A DNA stretch of 15,935 bases from Chloroflexota bacterium. Its GTDB lineage: Bacteria; Chloroflexota; Anaerolineae; Promineifilales; Promineifilaceae. The DNA lies in assembly GCA_963169155.1 (NCBI GenBank), contig CAUJGI010000317.1:1-15935 (forward strand). The letters run 5' to 3'. The position numbers and the translations under genes are program-made. Each line of letters begins with the position of its first letter. The stretch's first letter is position 1. The notes under the pieces are model-generated. The model did no database searches. It was given only the letters and a program-made list of their open reading frames with translations, and was not told where the DNA came from. This document shows, in pieces, positions 7,807-13,970 of the stretch.

Positions 7807-8670
7807 TCAATCAGTGAGTAAAGGCTTTAGAAAAGCGAGGCCTTGGGCGGCGATGCTGTCCTGATCGGGCGCTATGTCGCGCCAGATGCACACGGCGCGG
7901 GCGATGGATTGCACTTCTGGCGTGAACGATTCAATCACCACCGTGCCATCGTAGCCGACCTCACCTAACGCCTGAGCAATGCCGCTCCAGTTCACCTGCC
8001 CGGTACCTGGAATGCCCCGGTCATTTTCGCAGGCATGAACGTGATAAATGCGCGATCCCGCCCGGCGAATGGCCGCGGCCGAATCTTTTTCCTCCAGGTG
8101 CATGTGGAAGGTGTCCAGGTGCAGCCCCACGGCGTCGCACTCTACTTCGGTCAGCAGCGCCAGCCCCTGATCGACGACGTTGATCATGTCGGTTTCAAAC
8201 CGGTTCAGCGGTTCCAGCGCCAGCCGGACGCCTTGCTGTTGGGCATAGCTGCCCCATTTGTGCAGATTGGAAACGGCACGCTGCCACTCTTCCCGGCGGG
8301 CAGCGGCCGTTTCCAATCGCGGTTTGCCCACGGCCGAATACATCGGGCCAGAGACAATGGGCGAACTCAGTTCCGCCGCCGCGTCGATACACCAACGCAG
8401 ATAATCGGCGGCTTGCTGGTGAACGGCCGTTTCCGCACTGCTCAAATTCCGGTCTGGCCCAAAAGCGCCACAGACCAGCACGCCGACGCCCGCAGCAGCG
8501 GCGGCACGGCGCAAAACAGGCACATCAATCAGGGCCGGATCTTCCACGGCAACTTCCAGCAGATCAAAGCCCATCGCCGCCGCTTTATCTAGCAGACCAA
8601 GATGGGTATCGGTTGTAAAAGGGGAAGCCCAAATAAAGGTGTTTGCGCCAAATTTCACGACATGCTCCAT
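7807..8670 (-). CDS. D-tagatose 3-epimerase / D-psicose 3-epimerase-like protein
   Basis: A 287-residue metal-dependent TIM barrel, expected to epimerise a ketose at C3 in the cytoplasm. Ligands E153 (ALEPLNRFE), D186 (LHLDTFHM), H212 (HVHACENDR) and E247 (VIESF) fall within one residue of those recalled for Pseudomonas cichorii D-tagatose 3-epimerase, and NRFE and LDTFHM are characteristic of that subfamily. Start choice is uncertain. ATG 8670 has a weak ribosome site; GTG 8658 lies 6 nt after GGAG and would give the common N-terminus MKFGANTF. An upstream GTG at 8712 would begin inside an inverted repeat and is unlikely. The gene sits between a dehydrogenase and the transporter, so the transported compound or its oxidised product is a plausible substrate. 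Confidence 0.88.
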   Translation of the reverse strand: MEHVVKFGANTFIWASPFTTDTHLGLLDKAAAMGFDLLEVAVEDPALIDVPVLRRAAAAAGVGVLVCGAFGPDRNLSSAETAVHQQAADYLRWCIDAAAELSSPIVSGPMYSAVGKPRLETAAARREEWQRAVSNLHKWGSYAQQQGVRLALEPLNRFETDMINVVDQGLALLTEVECDAVGLHLDTFHMHLEEKDSAAAIRRAGSRIYHVHACENDRGIPGTGQVNWSGIAQALGEVGYDGTVVIESFTPEVQSIARAVCIWRDIAPDQDSIAAQGLAFLKPLLTD

Positions 8671-8691
8671 ACGTGCAAAAAACAAAGGGCA

Positions 8692-8722
8692 GACTGGTCT
8701 GGAAAAGTGCACCAGACCAGTC
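8692..8722. promoter_or_regulatory. Inverted repeat with ACTGGTCT half-sites (possible operator or hairpin)
   Basis: Perfect 11-bp arms GACTGGTCTGG and CCAGACCAGTC flank a 9-nt loop between the dehydrogenase stop and the epimerase start. The ACTGGTCT/AGACCAGT half-sites equal those of the dre element known for GntR/UTRA regulators DasR and NagR, but here they are 21 bp apart centre to centre rather than adjacent. On the leftward strand a T-rich stretch follows about 9 nt later, so a weak terminator is the alternative. Confidence 0.55.
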
Positions 8723-8757
8723 GCTAACTGTTAGAAATGTTGGGATTTGCCGGTTTC

Positions 8758-9933
8758 TTACGAACTCAGCGAAGCAATGGCCACCCGCTGCCCCGACTGT
8801 GCTGATTGAATACCTGCTTGCAGCACCTCAACTTCTTTCACGCCATCGTAGAAGTTGGGCCGGATTTCCCCACCGGTTTCAATGGCCTTCATGAAGTCAA
8901 CCACGGCGTGGTGGAACTCATGCTCGTAACCAATGATGTGCCCCGGCGGCCACCAGTTGGCCACGTACGCATGCTGCCCGCCCTCGGTGGCGATGATGGT
9001 GCGGAAGCCCTGGGCATAAGCCGGGTCGTCGCGCAGGAAAAGCTGAAGTTCGTTCATGCGCTCCAGGTTGAACACCAGGCTGCCGTTGCTGCCGTAGATT
9101 TCGAAGTAGTTGTAATTTTTACGGCCAGGGGCAAAGCGTGATGCCTCAAACGTGCCCAGCGCGCCGTTCTCAAACTCGGCCAGCATAAAGGAAGCGTCAT
9201 CCACCGTCACCTGGCCCATTTCAGTTGATTCACCCGAACCTGCGCTGAAAGTAGCGGCCCCGGCACCGGGAAGCGGCCGTTCCTTAATAAACGTGGTCAT
9301 CATCGCCGCCACCGCCTTGACATCGCCTACCAAAAAGCGGGCCAGGTCAATGCTGTGCGAATTTAAATCGCCGTGTGGTCCGGTTCCGGCCGTTTCGGCC
9401 CGCAGGTGCCAGGTGAGGGGAAAGTCGGGATCAACAATCCAATCCTGCAAATACGTGCCACGCCAATGGAAAATACGGCCGATTTTCCCCTCGTCAATCA
9501 ACCGTTTGGCCAGCATCACGGCCGGGCAGCGGCGGTAATTGTGGTTTAGGTAGTGAACAATGCCAGCCTCTTTAGCCGCATCGTACATCGCTTGCGCTTC
9601 AGCCAGCGTCAGGGCAAATGGCTTTTCGCAAAAGATATGTTTGCCCGCCTGGGCGGCTGCGACCGCAATATCCCGGTGCAGATACGTGGGCACCGAAATA
9701 TCCACAATGTCCACATCGTCCCGCTCGATCACCTTGCGCCAATCGGTTTCCGTCTCTTCCCAGCCCCAACGCTCGGCAAACGCCTTCAGCTCTGCCTCAT
9801 TTTGGCCGCAGGCCACCTTCAACACCGGCTTGATCCCCATGTCAAAAAAGCGGGGTGCGTTGAGCCAGGCATTGCTGTGCGCTTTCCCCATAAACTTCGT
9901 GCCAATGATGGCCACATTCATCGTCTTCATCAT
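8758..9933 (-). CDS. Gfo/Idh/MocA-family NAD(P)-dependent sugar oxidoreductase
   Basis: A two-domain cytoplasmic dehydrogenase of 391 residues. The N-terminal Rossmann fold opens with VAIIGTKFMGKAHS (7-20), in which the central glycine of the usual GxGxxG is lysine. CEKPF (102-106) carries the conserved EKP lysine, and GDLNSHSID (188-196) supplies the family's catalytic-region Asp and His in the C-terminal domain. Family members oxidise or reduce sugars and inositols, often at C1 or C3. AGGAGG lies 2 nt before ATG 9933 and 5 nt before ATG 9930, so the second may be the true start. It is flanked by TIM-barrel isomerases on both sides, a pairing known from 3-keto-sugar pathways such as the E. 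coli ycj cluster (YcjS with YcjR). The family call is strong; the substrate is open. Confidence 0.93.
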   Translation of the reverse strand: MMKTMNVAIIGTKFMGKAHSNAWLNAPRFFDMGIKPVLKVACGQNEAELKAFAERWGWEETETDWRKVIERDDVDIVDISVPTYLHRDIAVAAAQAGKHIFCEKPFALTLAEAQAMYDAAKEAGIVHYLNHNYRRCPAVMLAKRLIDEGKIGRIFHWRGTYLQDWIVDPDFPLTWHLRAETAGTGPHGDLNSHSIDLARFLVGDVKAVAAMMTTFIKERPLPGAGAATFSAGSGESTEMGQVTVDDASFMLAEFENGALGTFEASRFAPGRKNYNYFEIYGSNGSLVFNLERMNELQLFLRDDPAYAQGFRTIIATEGGQHAYVANWWPPGHIIGYEHEFHHAVVDFMKAIETGGEIRPNFYDGVKEVEVLQAGIQSAQSGQRVAIASLSS

Positions 9934-9966
9934 TTCCTCCTCTCGCCAGATGGCGGCAAAAACAGC

Positions 9967-10839
9967 CTACTTGACGTTGGCCGCAATTTCCTTCAGCCGC
10001 GCTACGCTCTGCTCCACTGCCCAATGCTCCCGGTTGGCGTAATCCGGGTGCAGCGAATCCGTCTCCACCGCCAGGAAGCCCTGGTAGTTGGCGTCATACA
10101 AAATCTGGGCCAGCTTCTGGTTGTTCACCAACCCATCACCCACCGGCGTCGAAGAGAAGAAGTACCATTCACGGGCATCGAGATCTTTCACCGGCTTCAA
10201 ATCTTTAATGTGGGTGGCGTACACCCGGTTGGCCAGCTTCTTGGCCCCTTCGATCGGATCGTCCAGCAGCCGCAAAAAGTTGCCGGTGTCCAGATTGAGC
10301 CCAAGATAAGGTGAATTCACTCGATCCAGGAGTTCGACACACTCATCGGCGGTGTAGTCGATGTGGTTTTCCACGGCCAGCTTCACATCGTATTCTTCCG
10401 CCACCTTGACGGCTTCTTTGAACCAATCCACCAAAATATCAAGCTGCGGACCGTGCGGCTCAAAGCGGAACATCAGGCTGCTGGCGACCACGCGCATCAC
10501 CGGAGCGCCAATCAGTTTGGCATTGGGAATCTGGGCAATCATGTCGTTAAAAGCAGCGCGATTTTTGCCCGCTTCCAGGCCGTCGGGATGGCCCCAGGCA
10601 TACACACGGTCAAAGCCGTACTCGTCCAGCTGCGCCTTCAAATCGACAAACCACGCCTTGTCAAAACTGGGGAAAAAGCATGATTCCAGGGAAACGCCAT
10701 CCACATCTAGCTTTTTGGCAAACGCCAAAAAATCTTCCATCGACATTTTCTCGTTTTCTGGCGGCGGGGTTTGATGGGGGTATACCTCGCCGAAGTAACG
10801 GTGAAAACAGTAGCTGTCAATGCCCACTTTCATCTTCAT
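9967..10839 (-). CDS. Sugar phosphate isomerase/epimerase (AP endonuclease 2-like TIM barrel)
   Basis: A 290-residue metal-dependent barrel with ligands E157 (AVENHID), D184 (NLDTGNF), H210 (THIKD) and E259 (AVETD). The N-terminus, MKMKVGIDSYCFHRYFGEV, is distinctive and unlike that of the other four barrels here, so it belongs to a separate subfamily. The open frame begins at a TTG (10857), but ATG 10839 is preferred because AAAGGAGAG lies 6-7 nt before it. It is the first enzyme gene after the regulator, 67 bp downstream, and its stop is 33 bp from the start of the dehydrogenase, consistent with co-transcription. Decarboxylase and dehydratase activities are also known in this superfamily, so isomerase is only the default name. 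Confidence 0.9.
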   Translation of the reverse strand: MKMKVGIDSYCFHRYFGEVYPHQTPPPENEKMSMEDFLAFAKKLDVDGVSLESCFFPSFDKAWFVDLKAQLDEYGFDRVYAWGHPDGLEAGKNRAAFNDMIAQIPNAKLIGAPVMRVVASSLMFRFEPHGPQLDILVDWFKEAVKVAEEYDVKLAVENHIDYTADECVELLDRVNSPYLGLNLDTGNFLRLLDDPIEGAKKLANRVYATHIKDLKPVKDLDAREWYFFSSTPVGDGLVNNQKLAQILYDANYQGFLAVETDSLHPDYANREHWAVEQSVARLKEIAANVK

Positions 10840-10906
10840 GCCAAGCTCTCCTTTCAATTGTTTTGCTGGTAAATATAGAAACTGGTTAGCGTTTGTTTTG
10901 ACTCCC

Positions 10907-11668
10907 CTACTCCCGTGACCGAATCAATTCCACTTCAAACATGGATCGATCACCTCGGTGTAAGGCTTTGTAATATTCCAACGGGGTTCCATCCGGTAAA
11001 TAGCTAATGCTTTCCAAAGAAATAAGCGGTGCGCCCTCTTTGATTTCGAGGAGACCGGCTTCGTACTCGCCCGCCACGATGGCTTCTAAAATGCGTCGGC
11101 CCCGGTCTATGACAAGACCATATGCTTCTTCAAGGTAGGCGTAAAGTGAGCACCGCGTCAGGTCTGTTTCTACCAGGCCGGGGCAAAGCGCATGAGGGAG
11201 ATAAGTTGTAACAAAAACAATGGGTTCGTCTTCGACGAAGCGTACCCGGTCAATGCGGATGACTGGGGTTTCGGGTGTCAGCTGTAAAAAAGCGGCCACT
11301 TTGGCATTGGCTGGGATGACAGCTTGTTTGAGCACCTTGGATACAGGCACATGCCCTTTTTGCGACATGTCCTGGTAAAAGCCTGTCAGCTTTTGAAACA
11401 GACTTTCCCCAATTTTTGGCTCGGCAATGAAGGTGCCTCTGCCTTTAAAGCGAACAATCAGCCCTTCGTTTTCCAGGCCACGCAGGGCCTGGCGAATCAC
11501 TGTGCGGCTCACATCAAACATCCGGCAGAGATCAGGTTCACTGGGAATTTGATCGCCTGGTCTGGCTGCGCCATGTTCGATGAACTCTTTCAGGGCGTCA
11601 TGGACTTGAACATAGAAGGGGATGTAGCTGCTCCGATCAATTTTCGTGTCCACACTCATTGATTCCAT
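10907..11668 (-). CDS. GntR-family transcriptional regulator with UTRA domain (HutC subfamily)
   Basis: A DNA-binding regulator of 253 residues. A winged helix-turn-helix occupies about residues 15-82, with PSEPDL (42-47), VSRTVIRQAL (53-62) and the wing motif GRGTF (76-80). A UTRA ligand-binding domain follows to the C-terminus and usually senses a sugar phosphate or amine. Start ATG 11668 is used; ATG 11659 is an in-frame alternative. It is the first gene of the leftward cluster and has a perfect palindrome 17 bp before its start codon, so it probably represses its own operon and is released by a pathway intermediate. Confidence 0.93.
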   Translation of the reverse strand: MESMSVDTKIDRSSYIPFYVQVHDALKEFIEHGAARPGDQIPSEPDLCRMFDVSRTVIRQALRGLENEGLIVRFKGRGTFIAEPKIGESLFQKLTGFYQDMSQKGHVPVSKVLKQAVIPANAKVAAFLQLTPETPVIRIDRVRFVEDEPIVFVTTYLPHALCPGLVETDLTRCSLYAYLEEAYGLVIDRGRRILEAIVAGEYEAGLLEIKEGAPLISLESISYLPDGTPLEYYKALHRGDRSMFEVELIRSRE

Positions 11669-11669
11669 T

Positions 11670-11696
11670 TGTAATCCTGTAATCCTGTAATTACAG
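11670..11696. promoter_or_regulatory. Putative GntR operator: palindrome CTGTAATTACAG with TGTAATCC repeats
   Basis: CTGTAATTACAG (11685-11696) is a perfect 12-bp palindrome. It is preceded by two tandem TGTAATCC units (11670-11677, 11678-11685), and its own TGTAATT keeps the same 8-bp period. It lies just past the predicted start point of the leftward promoter, where a bound repressor would block transcription. GntR/HutC proteins usually bind AT-rich palindromes of this kind. Confidence 0.6.
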
Positions 11697-11706
11697 CTTT
11701 TGGCCT

Positions 11707-11734
11707 AGTTTATTGGTTTTGCCTAAATTGTCAA
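11707..11734 (-). promoter_or_regulatory. Sigma-70-type promoter for the leftward GntR/catabolic cluster
   Basis: On the leftward strand a perfect TTGACA (11729-11734) is followed, after 16 bp, by TAAACT (11707-11712), which matches the -10 consensus at four of six positions. Predicted initiation is near 11700, about 32 nt before the start codon. Confidence 0.6.
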
Positions 11735-11795
11735 GGAATCTTTTGTGCATTTCTTCACTAGCCAGCCATATTTTGCCTGATTTGCCGTGTTTTGA

Positions 11796-11824
11796 TTGAC
11801 ATCAGGCTTAATTCAGAATAGTAT
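11796..11824 (+). promoter_or_regulatory. Sigma-70-type promoter for the rightward GntR gene
   Basis: A perfect TTGACA (11796-11801), a 17-bp spacer and TAGTAT (11819-11824, four of six matches) precede a leader of about 50 nt. The predicted start falls inside an ACGGCCGT octamer (11825-11832). Confidence 0.65.
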
Positions 11825-11881
11825 ACGGCCGTTACCCACCAGGTTGTCCGTACATGCTGCGCCATCTTTAGGAGCGCCAAA

Positions 11882-12631
11882 ATGGCAAACACAACGGTGA
11901 ACCCGTCCGAAGGCTACCGAAGCAAATCCCCCCTCTACCAGCAAATCTATCAATTGCTGCGCCAGAAAATCCTGGTAGGGCAGTGGCGTCCCGATGAAAT
12001 GCTGCCGTCTGAAGCAAGCCTGATGAAGCAATATAACGTCAGCCGGGCTACCGTGCGCCAGGCATTGGATGAGCTGGTTAGTGATGGTCTGATTTACCGT
12101 CGGCAGGGGCGCGGCACTTTTGTCGCCCCGTCTACCGCAGCGCCGGGGTTGGTACGCCTTGTTGGCTTTACGGAAGATATGTTGCAGCGAGGGTTGACGC
12201 CAGCGACCAAGCTGATTTCGGCCAGCCTGGTGCCTGCTTCCGACCGGTTGGCCAGTGCGTTACAGAGTGAAGAGGGGGAGCCTCTGGCCCGAATCGAGCG
12301 TCTGCGCCTGGCCGATGGGGTGCCCATTGGCGTAGAGATTGCGTTTTGGGCCCATCGACATTGCCCTGGGATATTGACGCAAGATTATACAACGCACTCT
12401 TTGCGTGAGATGTTGAAAAATAAGTATCAGATACGTCTTACCCGTGCTCGCCAGCAAATACAGGCGGCAGCGGCGGCAGCAGAGATGGCCGAGGTTTTAG
12501 ACGTCGTGGTTGGTTTTCCTCTATTGACCATTGAGCGTGTTTCGTATTCTGAAGTTGGTGTTCCGATGGAGTTTTTGCAGCTTTACTACCGTAGTGACCG
12601 CTACGCATTACACGCAGATTTGCGTGGCTAG
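11882..12631 (+). CDS. GntR-family transcriptional regulator with UTRA domain (HutC subfamily)
   Basis: The second regulator of the locus, 249 residues, is transcribed away from the first. Its winged helix-turn-helix spans about residues 16-82, with PSEASL (42-47), VSRATVRQAL (53-62) and GRGTF (76-80). The rest is a UTRA effector domain that differs substantially from its neighbour's, so the two probably sense different ligands. Start ATG 11882 follows TAGGAG at a 7-nt spacing. It is followed by an isomerase gene after 111 bp and may control that gene, the leftward cluster, or both. Confidence 0.93.
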   Translation: MANTTVNPSEGYRSKSPLYQQIYQLLRQKILVGQWRPDEMLPSEASLMKQYNVSRATVRQALDELVSDGLIYRRQGRGTFVAPSTAAPGLVRLVGFTEDMLQRGLTPATKLISASLVPASDRLASALQSEEGEPLARIERLRLADGVPIGVEIAFWAHRHCPGILTQDYTTHSLREMLKNKYQIRLTRARQQIQAAAAAAEMAEVLDVVVGFPLLTIERVSYSEVGVPMEFLQLYYRSDRYALHADLRG

Positions 12632-12665
12632 GCGTACGAGCTCCGTCATTTAATGTTCATTATTG

Positions 12666-12711
12666 ATTGGCAGAAAGTTTTTCAAAAAGGATTAACGTCG
12701 AATCTGCCAAT
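12666..12711. promoter_or_regulatory. Inverted repeat ATTGGCAGA...TCTGCCAAT upstream of the fifth isomerase
   Basis: Perfect 9-bp arms (12666-12674, 12703-12711) are separated by 28 bp in the 111-bp gap between the GntR stop and the isomerase start. The right arm ends about 30 bp before the start codon. It may be a two-part operator. It lacks the tight loop and T-run of an intrinsic terminator. Confidence 0.4.
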
Positions 12712-12742
12712 TACTTAACCACTCACCATTTGGGAGGTTCTC

Positions 12743-13705
12743 ATGAGAATTGGCGTTTTTACAGCCTTGTTTCAGAATTTACCGTTTGAAAAGGCATTGG
12801 ATAAGGCGGTGGCGGCGGGGGTAACGGCCGTTGAAATTGGCGCGGGCGGTTATCCCGGCAGCCAGCACTGCCCGGTTGATGACCTGTTGGGCAGCCAGGC
12901 CAAACGAGATGAATATTTAGAAGCGATCCATTCGCGTGGCCTGATTTTGAGCGCGCTCAGCGTGCACAACAATCCCATCCATCCGAACCCAGACACTGCG
13001 AAAGAAGCCAACACCGTCATTCGCAAGGCGGTAGAACTGGCGAAGCTGCTCAACGTGCCGGTGGTTAACGGCTTTTCTGGCCTGCCCGCGGGCGCGCCGG
13101 GCGACGCCATGCCCAACTGGGTGACGTGCCCCTGGCCACCGGAGTTCCTGGAGATGCTGGACTACCAGTGGAATCAGGTAGCCATCCCTTACTGGCGCGA
13201 AACAGAAAAATTCATTGCCGATCAGGGCCTTAAGTTTGCCTTTGAAATGCATCCGGGCATGTTGGTGTATAACGTGGAGACGATGCTGCGCCTGCGCGAC
13301 GCGACCGGGCCAGCGCTGGGTTGCAACTTCGACCCCAGCCACCTTTTCTGGAATGGTGTCGATGCGGTGGCGGCGATTCGTAAGCTGGGCAGCGCCATCT
13401 ACCACGTGCACGGCAAGGATTGTTACGTGGACAAGTTGAACATCTCGGTCAACGGCTGCAACGACAACAAGCCATACGACCAGATTTTAAATCGGGCCTG
13501 GACGTTCCGCAGCATTGGCTACGGCCACGACGCGCAGGTGTGGAGGGATATCATCAGCGCGCTGCGACTGGTGGGCTATGACTACGTCATTTCGATTGAA
13601 CACGAAGATGCGCTGATGTCGACGGATGAAGGGCTGGAAAAGGGTGTGGCGATGCTAAAAGCCGCCAATATTTTTGCGAAGCCGGGTGAGATGTTCTGGG
13701 CATAA
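12743..13705 (+). CDS. Sugar phosphate isomerase/epimerase (AP endonuclease 2-like TIM barrel)
   Basis: A 320-residue metal-dependent barrel, the longest of the five in this window. Ligands are E168 (FAFEMHPG), D197 (NFDPSHLFW), H223 (YHVHGKD) and E286 (SIEHED). The DPSHLFW and VHGKD motifs mark a subfamily often met beside Gfo/Idh/MocA dehydrogenases, and 3-keto-glycoside processing is one possible role, from general knowledge of such clusters. An insertion around residues 110-150 (WVTCPWPPEF) accounts for its extra length. Start ATG 12743 follows GGGAGG. It is read in the opposite direction from the other four barrels, behind its own GntR gene, so it may respond to a different signal. Confidence 0.9.
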   Translation: MRIGVFTALFQNLPFEKALDKAVAAGVTAVEIGAGGYPGSQHCPVDDLLGSQAKRDEYLEAIHSRGLILSALSVHNNPIHPNPDTAKEANTVIRKAVELAKLLNVPVVNGFSGLPAGAPGDAMPNWVTCPWPPEFLEMLDYQWNQVAIPYWRETEKFIADQGLKFAFEMHPGMLVYNVETMLRLRDATGPALGCNFDPSHLFWNGVDAVAAIRKLGSAIYHVHGKDCYVDKLNISVNGCNDNKPYDQILNRAWTFRSIGYGHDAQVWRDIISALRLVGYDYVISIEHEDALMSTDEGLEKGVAMLKAANIFAKPGEMFWA

Positions 13706-13733
13706 ACAAAGAAAGCCGACCCCTTGCTGAACT

Positions 13734-13829
13734 AAGGAACGCGGATTAAATAACTTGCACATTTGCCCTCCCCCTAACCCCCTCCCGAAGGGAGGGGGAA
13801 AGCTGTAAGTTATTAAATTTCGGTTCCTA
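13734..13829. mobile_element. MITE-like element with imperfect terminal inverted repeats
   Basis: About 26-bp ends match in inverted orientation at 19 positions (left AAGGAAC...ATTAAATAACTTGCA; right, read on the other strand, TAGGAAC...TTTAATAACTTACA). The centre holds a C-rich tract and a perfect 9-bp hairpin, CCCCCTCCC-GAA-GGGAGGGGG (13778-13798). It encodes nothing. No target-site duplication is obvious. A structural or REP-type repeat is the alternative. Confidence 0.5.
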
Positions 13830-13871
13830 AAGCGGTGAAATGAGCAACCTCATTACCTATATCTTCTGAAT

Positions 13872-13914
13872 AAAAAAAGTCCGAAGTGCGGGAAAGCACT
13901 TCGGGCTTTTTTTT
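13872..13914. terminator. Bidirectional intrinsic terminator between convergent genes
   Basis: CCGAAGTGC pairs with GCACTTCGG around a 6-nt loop. A run of seven A precedes the stem and a run of eight T follows it, so it can stop transcription from both the rightward isomerase and the leftward PKD gene. Confidence 0.92.
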
Positions 13915-13970
13915 AGGTAACGAAGCGGTTGGTTCTACGCCAAAGTAGAACCAGCTATCTTCGCGGCTGC

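Noticed and set aside
9944..9955. CGCCA-GA-TGGCG mini-hairpin upstream of the dehydrogenase
   Set aside because: The stem is 5 bp with a 2-nt loop, too small to be meaningful.
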